From an uncultured Balneolaceae bacterium (GTDB taxonomy: Bacteria; Bacteroidota; Rhodothermia; Balneolales; Balneolaceae), in contig CALJMB010000349.1 in the NCBI GenBank assembly GCA_937982515.1, positions 1-34,512 of the forward strand: DNA of 34,512 bases, in the 5' to 3' direction. Of the stretch, positions 7,863 through 18,416 are shown piece after piece (position 1 is the first letter of the stretch; every line of letters begins with the position of its first letter). The notes beneath the pieces were generated by a model that had not been told where the DNA came from, searched no databases, and saw only the letters and a program-made list of their open reading frames with translations. Position numbers and translations under genes: made by a program.

Positions 7863-10800
7863 GTGTTCTTAAGCTGGTTACATAGAAGCTGGAAATATTT
7901 TTGGATCACGGTGCTTACCCTGTTCCTCATTCTCATAGTTGCGGGCGGAGCTTTTATAGGATTCTTACAGACGGAATCTGCAAAAAGTTATCTGGCAGGC
8001 CAGATCGAGCAAAACTTTAATGACAATTATTTTGCCATCTTGAAAGTCGGAGAGCTCAACGGATTCATACCGTTTGAGATTAGGCTGAATGACATCCGGG
8101 TGATGTATTCCTCAACAGGCGATTCTTCTGCTGCTGACACCCTGATACGGGCTGACCAAATGACTGCCAATATTAACATCTGGAGCTTGTTGTGGAACAA
8201 GGTCAGTATCAACAGTTTTAGCCTGGAGTCTCCAAAAGTAAAATTGACAACCGACCCCGAAGGTAGATATACCATATACCGGGCGCTTACACGCAGGGGC
8301 AGGGCAGGACAACCGGTACGCAAAGATGCGGTTATTGATCTTGCCAATATCGAAATTATAGCACCCGGTGTGACGGTGACTGACGGGCAGATCTACGCAG
8401 AAGGTGCTTTTGAAGAAACCCGGCAGGTACAATTCCCCGACCCACTTAGAATCAGAGATATCAATGCCCGCATGTTTCTGGAACTCGGCGATACGCAGCG
8501 ACTTTGGGATATTGAAACCCTGTCTGCCCGGCTGGAAGGTGTCGATGCAGGAAATATAAATATCTTCGGGCAGGTTTATAACGACGAACGCTATCTCGAA
8601 TTTAATGCTTTCACTCTTTCGGCGGGAGACTCTGAAATTCGGCTGAATGGAGAGATCGACGGGGTCAATTTATATCGTGAAAACCTGGGCGGGCAACTCA
8701 GGTCGGCTTTTTACAATATTGAAGTGAGTTCGGATCAACTCAGGCTTGCAGAGTTCAAACAGTTTTTTGACGGTGTCCCTGCCATCTCAGAGCCGCTGGA
8801 GTTTGAAATGCAGACAAACGGAGTGATAGATTCTCTGTGGGTAGATGATTTTTCACTTGGAATAGGGGAGAGCTACCTTCGGATAAATGGCTTGTTCCAA
8901 AACCTCTCAAAGCGGGATCAGCTCAGCTACCGGTTCAAGGTAAACGAAGTATTCCTTACTAAAAATGATGTTGAACTATTCACCGGACCGTTGAATGAGA
9001 AGCAATCCGGCGCCCTTGAGAACCTGCAGTTAAGCGGCCGGGTGAATGGCAGCGACGATTCATTAAACGTCGATCTGGGTCTCGCCAGCCCTTATGGCCA
9101 GCTTAGCCTTCGCGGAAATGCACACCTTAAACGTCCGTTTAAATACACAGCCTCTTTTTCCGGCAGAAATATAAATCCTGCAAATTTTATAGCCGGTGAT
9201 ATCGACACCACCAGCCTTACTTTTGATGTAACTGCGAGCGGGCTGGGTATAGATGTGAAAGATGCGGTGATGGAACTGAACGCATCCGTTTACAACAGCA
9301 TACTTGATGGCATAAAGATCGATGATCTGGAATTGACTTCATCACTTCTGGGAGGGCTTCTGGAGCAACGTTATAGATACCGCAGCGGCCGGCAAGTTCT
9401 CAGGGGCAGTGGCTGGATCGATCTTGGCAGGGAAGAACCTCCGCTTTCTTTTCAGGGTAATGCCCGGAACATCGACCTGTCGCAGTATATAAAATATGGA
9501 AAAGTGCCGGCCAGCAGACTCAATTTCGACTATAACATTAAACTCAGCGGCCTGACGGCAGACAGGATACAGGGGAGGGCCAATATTGACGTAAAACCCT
9601 CGGTATTAGGAGGGGATACGCTGCAAAGCCATCAGCTTTATATGGATTTAGATTCCCCTGATCAGGACACCAGAAACTTCCGTCTTACAAGTTCTATTAT
9701 GGACTTACAGCTTTCCGGAAAGATTGTGCCATCCAACATTATACGCCATGCCATGCACTGGAGCGGATATATTGAAGAGCGGATCCGGGAAGAGGTGCTT
9801 CTCGAAGAGCCGTATGCAACTATTTCCCGGGCCCCGGCTAACCTGGAATCGCTTATTCTCGATGGAAGCTTTAGAGCTAAAAATCTGTCTCTGATAAAGA
9901 AATACTGGCTTGATTTTCCTACGGTAGCTACAGATGTGCAGTTTGGCTTTAACGTAAACGCTGATTCCTCCCGCCTGCTGTTTTCAGCGAAAGCGCGAGC
10001 CGATAGCATTCGATATAACAACCTGCACCTGGCCGGATCCAATGCCCAGTTAACGGCCAGCTTTAGAAGAGGTATGAAACTGAAAGAGTTTTCGAGCATC
10101 GATTTCGAAACCAGCATCTCACATATGCAAACGGCCATGCTTAATATGGACTCTCTGATACTGGATCTGGCTTTCAGGAAAGACTCGCTTCAACTTGTCC
10201 AAAAGGTTGGCCGCTTCTCAGATAATGCCCGGTTAAACCTGGTTTTGAACTCCTCCCTGGCGGATTCGGCCATTCATATCTCTGTCGATGATTTTTTCCT
10301 GGGTAATAATACCTATGCGTGGCAGAGTGAAGCCACACCCGGTTTAATATACAACCGAAAGAATGAACTGTCTTTTAATAATTTCAGCTTTAAAAACCAG
10401 GATGAATATCTTGAGCTGAAGGGAACCCTCAGTCCCAATCGGGCGGATTCACTATCCTATATTATTCAGGATGTAAATCTGGAGCGGATTTCAGAACTCA
10501 TAGGCGGGCGCGTCAGGTTTAGCGGAGCACTCAATGGCAACTTATTAACCCGCTCACTTACCCACAGGCCATCTGTGCAGGGGATGCTGAATGTAGATCG
10601 GTTTTCTATCCAGGACCGACTTATCGGAGATATCTCATTTTTAAGCACTTATAACCCCGACAGCCAGAGGTTTGACACTCAAATAAAGATTCTGACAGAT
10701 CCGGCCAAATATCCGGACTATCTGAGCATGAATGACAATATCGGCCAGGATATCGTCTTGAATGGATATTTTATTACCCCGGATCCCGATGCAGTACAGG

Positions 10801-12593
10801 ATACCCTTTACAACTTTGATGTTAATTTTAACAAAATTGATATGTGGGTGCTTCCTCTTATTGTAAAAATATTTGATTCTATGGAAGGGGAAGCCAGTGG
10901 GGAAGGGTATCTGAGAGGTAATTTTGAGGATATCGACTTTCATGCCGACTTCCAGACCAATCATGTGTTTGCAAGGCCCAAGTTTCTGGAAACCAACTAC
11001 TTCCTGAACGGGCACGTGGTTTTAGATCGTCATGATGGCGTACTCATCGACTCGGTAGATGTTATTGATACTCAGGGGGGAACGGGACTTCTGTGGGGTA
11101 CGGTGGATTTGAATGATTTCAATCCCATTACGTTTCTCGATCTCTCACTCAGGCTCAATAATCTGCAGTTTCTTAACAATGATTTTGATCCGGATACTCC
11201 GTTTTACGGAACGGTGGCCGGTACCGGACTTGTACAACTGACCGGCGCCAATACGGATTTATTTTTAAGGACAACAGAGCCCATTGCGGTTAACGCAGAA
11301 TCTCAGCTTTCCATACCGCTTATAGAGGAGACAGAATTAAACCAGAACAATAGATTTATCCAGTTTGTAGATTCCTTTGATGTAAGCCGCAGAGGCCAGC
11401 TCAACCTCGTCAAAGAGAATGGTCAGAGCTCCTCTGTGGACAAAGGCAGGCTCGAAGAAGCTATAGACGATCTTACTTTTAATGAACGCTTTGACCTGGA
11501 TCTTCAGTTTAACGCGCCTAACAACATAAACGTAGACCTTATTTTTGATCCGGTTACCGGAGAGATATTGACCGCTGCCGGCACGGGCCAGCTTCGGATT
11601 ACCATGCAGGATGAAGAAGTACGGATGTTTGGCAGTTATAATATAACCGGCGGAAGTTATCAGTTTGTCAGTGGCGAAATATTTACGCGGAGGCTGGAGC
11701 TGGAAAACGGCGGCAGTATCTCCTGGCAGGGCGATCCCGATAATGCGCGTCTGGATATCAGTGCTGTTTATCGCGCGCGGCCCAATATTTCCACCCTTAA
11801 CTACCAGGACACTGAGACCGGCTTTGAAGAAAGCGGGGGGCAGCGGGTTCCTGTAGACCTGATTCTGGAAATTAACGGTACCGTATCCAGCGTAGAAAAT
11901 AACTACTTTTTCCGGTTGCCTAACTCGCTGGACCTCTCGTCCAATTCAACACTGTCTTTTGCTATCAATGAAATTAACAGAGATGAACAGGGAAAGTTGC
12001 TACAGGCTGCCAGCATACTGCTGACGGGTAACTTTATTCCGTCTCAATCCTACAATCAGGCTACTTCTACTCTTAGCCAAAACCTGGCCCGGAGTTCAAC
12101 GGTGATAAATCCGCTGCTCTCGAATCAGGTTATAAGCCCATTACTTTCCAATCAAATGAATGCATTGCTTAACAGTGATGTTAGCCGTTTTGATATAGAT
12201 TTTAATTTAAACGCCTACAATGAAATTGATCTGGGAATTGCATTGAGATTGTATAACGATAAGCTCATCTTTCGGCGGGAAGGGCAAATTACAGGCGGTA
12301 ATCCAGAAAATTCCCTGGGAGACCGGATTGGAGATCTGAACGCAACGTACAGGATTAATGAAGGCCTTTCCGTTACAGCCTTTCACCGGCAAGACCAGAC
12401 TATGGGGAATCTGTCAAACGGATCCCGGGCCGGCGATGTTACCCCAACTGTTGATGGAATCGGCTTAGAGGCAAAGGTGCAGTTTAATACCTGGAAGGAC
12501 CTGGGCAAAAAAATCAGGTCAACCTTCATGAGCATCTTTGGAATTAAGCCTGAAGAACTGCAAATTGAACGGCCTTTGGCCTCGGATGACTAA
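7863..12593 (+). CDS. tamB: Translocation/assembly module protein TamB (AsmA-like)
   Basis: A giant (1576 aa) bridge protein anchored in the inner membrane and spanning the periplasm, implicated in outer-membrane protein assembly and phospholipid transport. Residues about 11-35 form the single N-terminal membrane anchor. The body is a long run of amphipathic beta-strands, as in AsmA-like proteins. The C-terminal DUF490/TamB domain occupies roughly the last 400 residues, with FGSYNITGGSYQFVSG and NGGSISWQGDPDNARLDI. The start is GTG at 7863, directly preceded by an in-frame TAA, so no longer form is possible. It lies 21 nt after aroB. In Bacteroidota the partner is usually an Omp85-type protein; one such protein is encoded two genes downstream. 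Confidence 0.93.
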   Translation: MFLSWLHRSWKYFWITVLTLFLILIVAGGAFIGFLQTESAKSYLAGQIEQNFNDNYFAILKVGELNGFIPFEIRLNDIRVMYSSTGDSSAADTLIRADQMTANINIWSLLWNKVSINSFSLESPKVKLTTDPEGRYTIYRALTRRGRAGQPVRKDAVIDLANIEIIAPGVTVTDGQIYAEGAFEETRQVQFPDPLRIRDINARMFLELGDTQRLWDIETLSARLEGVDAGNINIFGQVYNDERYLEFNAFTLSAGDSEIRLNGEIDGVNLYRENLGGQLRSAFYNIEVSSDQLRLAEFKQFFDGVPAISEPLEFEMQTNGVIDSLWVDDFSLGIGESYLRINGLFQNLSKRDQLSYRFKVNEVFLTKNDVELFTGPLNEKQSGALENLQLSGRVNGSDDSLNVDLGLASPYGQLSLRGNAHLKRPFKYTASFSGRNINPANFIAGDIDTTSLTFDVTASGLGIDVKDAVMELNASVYNSILDGIKIDDLELTSSLLGGLLEQRYRYRSGRQVLRGSGWIDLGREEPPLSFQGNARNIDLSQYIKYGKVPASRLNFDYNIKLSGLTADRIQGRANIDVKPSVLGGDTLQSHQLYMDLDSPDQDTRNFRLTSSIMDLQLSGKIVPSNIIRHAMHWSGYIEERIREEVLLEEPYATISRAPANLESLILDGSFRAKNLSLIKKYWLDFPTVATDVQFGFNVNADSSRLLFSAKARADSIRYNNLHLAGSNAQLTASFRRGMKLKEFSSIDFETSISHMQTAMLNMDSLILDLAFRKDSLQLVQKVGRFSDNARLNLVLNSSLADSAIHISVDDFFLGNNTYAWQSEATPGLIYNRKNELSFNNFSFKNQDEYLELKGTLSPNRADSLSYIIQDVNLERISELIGGRVRFSGALNGNLLTRSLTHRPSVQGMLNVDRFSIQDRLIGDISFLSTYNPDSQRFDTQIKILTDPAKYPDYLSMNDNIGQDIVLNGYFITPDPDAVQDTLYNFDVNFNKIDMWVLPLIVKIFDSMEGEASGEGYLRGNFEDIDFHADFQTNHVFARPKFLETNYFLNGHVVLDRHDGVLIDSVDVIDTQGGTGLLWGTVDLNDFNPITFLDLSLRLNNLQFLNNDFDPDTPFYGTVAGTGLVQLTGANTDLFLRTTEPIAVNAESQLSIPLIEETELNQNNRFIQFVDSFDVSRRGQLNLVKENGQSSSVDKGRLEEAIDDLTFNERFDLDLQFNAPNNINVDLIFDPVTGEILTAAGTGQLRITMQDEEVRMFGSYNITGGSYQFVSGEIFTRRLELENGGSISWQGDPDNARLDISAVYRARPNISTLNYQDTETGFEESGGQRVPVDLILEINGTVSSVENNYFFRLPNSLDLSSNSTLSFAINEINRDEQGKLLQAASILLTGNFIPSQSYNQATSTLSQNLARSSTVINPLLSNQVISPLLSNQMNALLNSDVSRFDIDFNLNAYNEIDLGIALRLYNDKLIFRREGQITGGNPENSLGDRIGDLNATYRINEGLSVTAFHRQDQTMGNLSNGSRAGDVTPTVDGIGLEAKVQFNTWKDLGKKIRSTFMSIFGIKPEELQIERPLASDD

Positions 12594-12735
12594 ACAGGGG
12601 AAAGTGAAGATAACGGGTTTAGTGGTTGAATGAAGAACCGGCAAAAAAGTCCTGCTTCGAAATGGAGAGCACTCCCCCCGGAAGATCTCAATCGCCAAAC
12701 ACGTACGAAAATAAGAATAACATATTATTTATTAG

Positions 12736-14904
12736 ATGTCTAAAAGCAAAAGAGAAACTATTGAGGAAATTATCCTTGATATATTAAGAAACAACCCTGA
12801 TTCCCACCTTCCCTTTGATGTACTTCAAAGCATATTGAAGGTAGACAATAAGAAAAAGAATCAGCGGCTAAAGAGAGCGATAAACAGTTTATTCGATCGG
12901 AATCTCATCGTCAAGAAGAAGGGAGGAGCCATACAGTTAGCAGCCTCTAACGGAGGCAAAGGTTCAGATACACCAGCCAATGTGGTGACGGGTAAAATCG
13001 ACATCAGCAGAAGGGGCACCGGCTACCTGATAACCGACCGGTTTGATGAAGACGTGCGTGTGGCATCCCGGAATCTGGGAATGGCTCTGCAGGATGATGA
13101 GGTAAAAGTAGAGCTTTTTTCCGGAAGAGGAAGGGATAAGCGCAAAGAAGGCAAAGTGCTGGAGGTTCTTGAACGCGGCAGGGAGATTTTTGTAGGTACC
13201 CTGATCAGAAAAGGCAAAGAAAACTATCTCATTGAACCGGATGAGAAGTCGGCTCACACAGATTTCTTTATCCTCCCCGACAATATTGGCGAGGCTCAAC
13301 CCGGCGATAAGGTTATGTTTGAACTGGTCGATTGGGTACACCCCAAATCTTTGCCGGAAGCCAGAGTTATTCAGGTGCTGGGCAAGGAGGGTACGAACGA
13401 AGCCAATCTGCTTTCCATTTTGGCGGAGAACCAGATCAAAGCGCCTTTTCCGGAAGAGGTAGAAGCTTATGCCAACGATATTCCTTTCGATATCCCCCGC
13501 AAAGAGATTAAACGGCGGAAAGATATCCGCGATAAGGTAGTGTTTACCATCGACCCGGAAGATGCTAAAGACTTTGATGACGCCCTTAGCATTGAAAGGC
13601 TGGATAACGGAAATTACTATCTAGGGGTACACATAGCCGACGTTACACATTACATGCCACGCGATTCCGTGCTGGATCAGGAAGCCTGGCGGCGCGGTAC
13701 CAGCGTTTATCTGGTAGACCGGGTTATTCCTATGCTGCCGGAAAAGCTAAGCAACGGCGTGTGCAGCCTGCGTCCCCGGGAAGATAAACTGGCTTACAGC
13801 TGCTTCATGGAAGTTACACCTAAGGGCGAGGTAGTGAATTATTCTACCGAAGAGACGGTCATCCAATCAAATTACAGGTTCAGTTATGAACAGGCTCAGA
13901 AAGTAATAGATGGGGCAAAGAGCGAGTTTTCAAAAGAAGTGAAGATGGCGGCCGAACTTGCCCGTATTCTGCTGGATAAGCGCTTCAGGGAAGGGAGTAT
14001 CAATTTCGAGACGCCCGAGCCAAAGTTCATTCTGGATGAGAATGGGAAACCGGTAGACGTAATACTGAAAGAGCGCCTGTTTGCACACCGCCTCATAGAG
14101 GAGTGCATGCTGCTGGCCAACCAGACCGTGGCCATTCATATCGACAATCTGAGAAAACGCTCCAACAAGAAAAAAACCAAGGATCTATATCCCTTCCTTT
14201 ATCGTATACATGATAAACCTGATGTTGAAAAATTGAAGAATATTCAGGAAAATGTAAAACCTATAGGAATCGATTTCCGGATCGACAGTAAAACGATAAG
14301 CGCTCAGGCTATTAATACATTACTTAAACAGGTAGAGAATACTTCTCTGGAGCTGACGGTTAACGACCTAATGCTTCGCGCCATGGCCAAAGCAGAATAC
14401 AGCCCGAAGAATATCGGCCATTTCGGGCTGGGTTTTAGGCATTATGCGCATTTTACCAGCCCCATACGCCGCTATCCCGATGTAATCGTGCACCGGTTGC
14501 TGAAAAAGTACAACAAAGCAGAATCAGGCTACCGTTATAATGAACTGGAAGAGCACGGCATACACTGCAGCGAGCGGGAACGGGCCGCTATCGATGCAGA
14601 GCGCGATTCCATTAAGCTAAAACAGGTTGAATATCTTAGCGAGCGGCTCGGACAGGATTTCGACGGCGTTATAAGCGGAGTAATGGATAAAGGTGTTTTT
14701 GTTAATCTCAAGAACATCCACTGCGAGGGGATGGTCAGGGTAAGTGATCTGAAAGATGATTATTATGTGTACGATGAGCGCCGCCACTGTTTGGTCGGGC
14801 GTTCGAAGGGTAAAGAATATCGGTTGGGGAAAGAAATCAGAGTCAAAGTCGTTAGAGCTAATATAGAGCAGCGTCAAATAGATTTACAGCTTGTTGAAGG
14901 TTGA
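12736..14904 (+). CDS. rnr: Ribonuclease R
   Basis: Processive 3'-5' exoribonuclease that degrades structured RNA. The 722-aa protein has an N-terminal helix-turn-helix-like region (1-70), cold-shock domains (about 75-230), the RNB catalytic domain with D273, D279, D281 and D282 in DPEDAKDFDDALS, the HFTSPIRRYPD motif, and a C-terminal S1 domain (about 635-720). The 142-bp gap after tamB shows no terminator. The stop at 14904 lies 31 nt before the ATG of the next gene. RNase R and the RqcH homologue in the same region both relate to ribosome and mRNA quality control. Confidence 0.95.
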   Translation: MSKSKRETIEEIILDILRNNPDSHLPFDVLQSILKVDNKKKNQRLKRAINSLFDRNLIVKKKGGAIQLAASNGGKGSDTPANVVTGKIDISRRGTGYLITDRFDEDVRVASRNLGMALQDDEVKVELFSGRGRDKRKEGKVLEVLERGREIFVGTLIRKGKENYLIEPDEKSAHTDFFILPDNIGEAQPGDKVMFELVDWVHPKSLPEARVIQVLGKEGTNEANLLSILAENQIKAPFPEEVEAYANDIPFDIPRKEIKRRKDIRDKVVFTIDPEDAKDFDDALSIERLDNGNYYLGVHIADVTHYMPRDSVLDQEAWRRGTSVYLVDRVIPMLPEKLSNGVCSLRPREDKLAYSCFMEVTPKGEVVNYSTEETVIQSNYRFSYEQAQKVIDGAKSEFSKEVKMAAELARILLDKRFREGSINFETPEPKFILDENGKPVDVILKERLFAHRLIEECMLLANQTVAIHIDNLRKRSNKKKTKDLYPFLYRIHDKPDVEKLKNIQENVKPIGIDFRIDSKTISAQAINTLLKQVENTSLELTVNDLMLRAMAKAEYSPKNIGHFGLGFRHYAHFTSPIRRYPDVIVHRLLKKYNKAESGYRYNELEEHGIHCSERERAAIDAERDSIKLKQVEYLSERLGQDFDGVISGVMDKGVFVNLKNIHCEGMVRVSDLKDDYYVYDERRHCLVGRSKGKEYRLGKEIRVKVVRANIEQRQIDLQLVEG

Positions 14905-14935
14905 AATATCACATGCCATCTTAAAACATATTATT

Positions 14936-17900
14936 ATGAACCCACTTCGGTCTTCTCCCAAACTTCTGCTTGCACTGGCGTTGTCTGTTTTGATGGCCGC
15001 CACAGGAGTGAACGAGGCATATGCCCAATACTTCTCATTCGGCAAAAACAGAGTGCAGTATAAAAATTTCAATTGGCGGTATATCCAGTCTAAACATTTT
15101 GATGTCTATTACTATGAATCGAAAAACTATGACCTGGCAAACTATACAGCTATATCACTGGAGGCTTCTCTGAGGCAATTGCATGAAGATTTCGAGCATA
15201 AAATTGCCGACCGTATTCAGGTAATCATTTATGATTCGCACAACGACTTCTCTCAGACCAATGTCGTTCCCCTTCCGATAGATGCCGAGGGTATTGGGGG
15301 AGTTACGGATCTGTACAAGAACCGTATCACCATGCCTTTCAACGGAGACTACGCAGAGTTCCGCAGCACGTTACATCATGAGTTGACCCACGCGGTTATC
15401 AACGACATGTACTATGGAGGCAGCTTGCAGTCTATTATAAGCGGGGGGAACCAGCTGCAGATTCCCCTGTGGTTCAATGAGGGGCTGTCTGAGTATCTGT
15501 CTTTGGGCTGGGATACGAATACAGACATGTGGGTGCGTGACGCCGTCATCAACAACTATTTGCCGCCCATACCGCAGCTGGGCGGATATTTTGCCTACCG
15601 GGGCGGCCAGTCGGTTTGGAACTACATCGTAGAAGAGTACGGGCGGGAAAAGATTACCGAAATTCTTCAGGCGCTGAGAAGCCAGCGCAATGTAGAAATC
15701 GCTTTCAGGCAGGCCCTGGGCCTGTCGCTGGAAGAGTTGTCTAAGAGGTGGATAGACTACTACGAAAAACGGTACTTCCCTGAAGTGGCCGAGCGGGAAA
15801 AGCTTGAAAACTTCGCAAATCTGCTGACGCCCAGGGGAAAATACGGCAGCTATAATACCAGCCCCGCCGTTTCTCCCCAAGGAGACAAAATAGCCATGAT
15901 TACCAATGCCCGCGGCTTTTTTGACGTCGTTGTTATAAGCGCGGTTACGGGAGAAAAACTAAAAACACTGATCAAAGGCTCAGACAACGTAAACTTTGAA
16001 GAACTCAATATCCTGAATCCCAATCTAAGCTGGTCGCCCGACGGCACCAAAATTGCCCTTTCTGCAAAATCCAAGGGCGCAGACAATCTGGCTATTGTCG
16101 ATTATAACTCGGGAGATGTGCGCATGATAGAGTTCCCGAGGCTCGATGCCATCGGTTCGGTGGCGTGGTCGCCCGATGGTAAAAAAATCGCTTTTGACGG
16201 AAGTTACGGCCCGTTCCAGGATATCTTTTTGTATAACCTGGAAACTCAGGACTTTTCTAATGTGACCAATGACGTAATACCCGATTACGAACCGGCCTGG
16301 AGCAGTGATTCCGAAACCATCTTCTTCTCCTCTGCCCGCGGGGACAATGTGGAGTTGAACCGCTATAAAAATAATGCCTATCTGCTACAAAACGACTTTA
16401 TCTACTCCACCGATATCTACGCCGTAACTCCGGGCGCCAGCCAGGCAACCCGGCTCACTAAAACCCCGGAGTGGAATGAGAGGCAACCCGCCACTACCCA
16501 CACCGGACAGCTGGTGTATATTTCAGATCAAAATGGTATTCCTAATATATATCAGATGAATCTTGATGACAGAACGGTTGCTCCGCTTACCAATTTGCAG
16601 ACGGGGGTCATGCAGATGTCTATAAGCGCAGATGGCAGCCGTCTGGCAGTAAACTCGGTGAATGAAGGGTATCTGCACGTTTTTTTAGTGCGTTCACCCT
16701 CCCTCAGGCAAAGAGATTCACAGCTTACGCCGAACCACTGGGCTCAGCGCAGAGCTAATGAGACAGAAGCACAGCGGGTTCCCGCTGTAGGCTACGTGCA
16801 GCAGATGCTCAGAACACCCGGCCTGGCAGATGAAGAGGCCGCCCGAAGCTTTGCCGCCACAGTAGACACCAGTCAACAGGATACCTTAGCCGCAGATACG
16901 GCAAGCCAGAGCGGTGACAGCATAGACTTCCGGAACTATGTCTTCGCCCCGGAAGTTCAGCAAGATTCTGTTTTTAAGGAAATGTATCTGGACGAGGCGA
17001 AGTTTGAACCTGACAACAATATAACCGAAGACGGGCGGTACCAGCCCAGAGATTACCGGCTGAAATTTTCAACAGATATTGTATATGCCGGCGGGGGTAT
17101 TTCCACCTACTACGGAACGTATGGGTTAACCCAGATTATGTTCAGCGATCTGCTTGGAAACCACCGTATCGCATTTGGCAGTAACCTTGTATTCGACCTC
17201 CGCAACAGCGACTATTTCCTCCAATACGGGTACTTCAAAAACAGGGTTAACTGGCTGTTCAACTTCTCCCACTCATCCAGCGCCTATCAAACCTTTTCCG
17301 GGCAGCTTCTGAGGTTCAGATCATTCGGCGGGGGAGTCAACGCAAGCTATCCGCTGGATAAGTTCCGCAGGCTCGATTTCGGATTGTCCATGATCAGCCT
17401 TTACCAGGATTACAGCATTGCGGGGAGCGACTTCTCTCAAAACGAGAATTCTACATTCGCTTACCCGCAAATCATCTATACGCAGGATAAAACCCTGCCG
17501 GGATTCATTACTCCGCAAGCAGGCACCAGATTCTCGGTCAGCTTATCGGCAAGCCCTCCCATAACCAACGATACGCAGCAGTTTGTCTCGGTTTTGGGCG
17601 ATTACAGAAAGTATTTTAATTTGGGATACGGATACACCTTCGCCCTGCGGGGTTCCGGCGCCGCCTCCTTCGGCAGAGATTCTCAGACCTTTTTTATGGG
17701 AGGTATGCTGGGTTGGATCAACCAACGGTGGGCCGGAAACTCCCTGCCGGTCGACCGGCTGGGCGACACCTTCTTTACGCTACCCGCACTGCCCTTGCGC
17801 GGCCACGAATATAACTCGATCTATGGCGACCGGTTTACACTGTTCAACGCCGAATTCCGGTTTCCGCTTTTTGCCGCGATCTTGCCGGGGCCTATCCCTA

Positions 17901-18298
17901 TTTTACCCCTTTATAACCTGACGGGCGTGGCGTTTATCGATGCCGGGATGGCCTGGGGAGAGAGAATCCCCTTCTCTATCCGGTTTAATGACGGATCGGA
18001 AATCCCCTATGGAGAAAATGAGGCAGAACTGAACTTTAAAGTCCAGAAGAGAGACGAGCTGTTCTGGGATCGGGTGGAGCAAACCATCCTCGAAGAAGAA
18101 CCGGCCGACCTGAATACCTCGGAAAACCGATATCAGCGGCTTCCATACCATACCGGAGATGTGTTGATCGGCGCGGGGTTCGGCATTCGCACCATCTTGC
18201 TGGGCTTGCCTTTCCGGTACGATATCGGCTGGCCGTACTACCGCGACGGTTTCGATGGCCGCCCGATTCACTACTTTACTATCGGCATAGACTTTTAA
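14936..18298 (+). CDS. Outer-membrane fusion: MA-type metallopeptidase, TolB-like propeller, Omp85-type barrel
   Basis: A 1120-aa exported protein. A signal peptide (residues 1-31, ending AYAQ) is followed by a gluzincin-like peptidase domain with H148-E149-L-T-H152 and a likely third zinc ligand E182 in NEGLSEY. PD40/TolB-type beta-propeller repeats follow at about 296-588, with recurring SPDG-type blades (LSWSPDGTKIA, VAWSPDGKKIA). After a low-complexity linker (about 590-700) comes a BamA/TamA surface-antigen barrel (about 710-1120) ending in the terminal Phe typical of BAM-inserted proteins. No POTRA repeats are evident. I chose ATG 14936, which yields a clean signal peptide; an in-frame TTG at 14891 lies inside rnr. 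Nearness to tamB suggests a role in outer-membrane biogenesis (inference). A strong terminator follows. Confidence 0.85.
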   Translation: MNPLRSSPKLLLALALSVLMAATGVNEAYAQYFSFGKNRVQYKNFNWRYIQSKHFDVYYYESKNYDLANYTAISLEASLRQLHEDFEHKIADRIQVIIYDSHNDFSQTNVVPLPIDAEGIGGVTDLYKNRITMPFNGDYAEFRSTLHHELTHAVINDMYYGGSLQSIISGGNQLQIPLWFNEGLSEYLSLGWDTNTDMWVRDAVINNYLPPIPQLGGYFAYRGGQSVWNYIVEEYGREKITEILQALRSQRNVEIAFRQALGLSLEELSKRWIDYYEKRYFPEVAEREKLENFANLLTPRGKYGSYNTSPAVSPQGDKIAMITNARGFFDVVVISAVTGEKLKTLIKGSDNVNFEELNILNPNLSWSPDGTKIALSAKSKGADNLAIVDYNSGDVRMIEFPRLDAIGSVAWSPDGKKIAFDGSYGPFQDIFLYNLETQDFSNVTNDVIPDYEPAWSSDSETIFFSSARGDNVELNRYKNNAYLLQNDFIYSTDIYAVTPGASQATRLTKTPEWNERQPATTHTGQLVYISDQNGIPNIYQMNLDDRTVAPLTNLQTGVMQMSISADGSRLAVNSVNEGYLHVFLVRSPSLRQRDSQLTPNHWAQRRANETEAQRVPAVGYVQQMLRTPGLADEEAARSFAATVDTSQQDTLAADTASQSGDSIDFRNYVFAPEVQQDSVFKEMYLDEAKFEPDNNITEDGRYQPRDYRLKFSTDIVYAGGGISTYYGTYGLTQIMFSDLLGNHRIAFGSNLVFDLRNSDYFLQYGYFKNRVNWLFNFSHSSSAYQTFSGQLLRFRSFGGGVNASYPLDKFRRLDFGLSMISLYQDYSIAGSDFSQNENSTFAYPQIIYTQDKTLPGFITPQAGTRFSVSLSASPPITNDTQQFVSVLGDYRKYFNLGYGYTFALRGSGAASFGRDSQTFFMGGMLGWINQRWAGNSLPVDRLGDTFFTLPALPLRGHEYNSIYGDRFTLFNAEFRFPLFAAILPGPIPILPLYNLTGVAFIDAGMAWGERIPFSIRFNDGSEIPYGENEAELNFKVQKRDELFWDRVEQTILEEEPADLNTSENRYQRLPYHTGDVLIGAGFGIRTILLGLPFRYDIGWPYYRDGFDGRPIHYFTIGIDF

Positions 18299-18318
18299 AT
18301 AGCTCCGGATTTTTTAAA

Positions 18319-18353
18319 GCCCTGGAGGTTTCTAAAATCCTCCAGGGCCTTTT
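18319..18353 (+). terminator. Rho-independent terminator of the aroK-to-Omp85 gene cluster
   Basis: GCCCTGGAGG (18319-18328) pairs perfectly with CCTCCAGGGC (18339-18348) around a 10-nt loop. A short T-run follows, with T residues at 18350-18353. An A-run and T-run on the other side may also let it stop the convergent plug transcript. Confidence 0.85.
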
Positions 18354-18416
18354 CCCGCCAGAATCCTTACTACACAAGCCCCTTGTGCTTACTATACACA
18401 TCGCTCGTCCTTACGG

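Noticed and set aside
12630..12743. 37-aa open frame between tamB and rnr, overlapping the rnr start
   Set aside because: No recognisable motif and no ribosome-binding element; composition looks like intergenic DNA and it is more simply read as the rnr leader.
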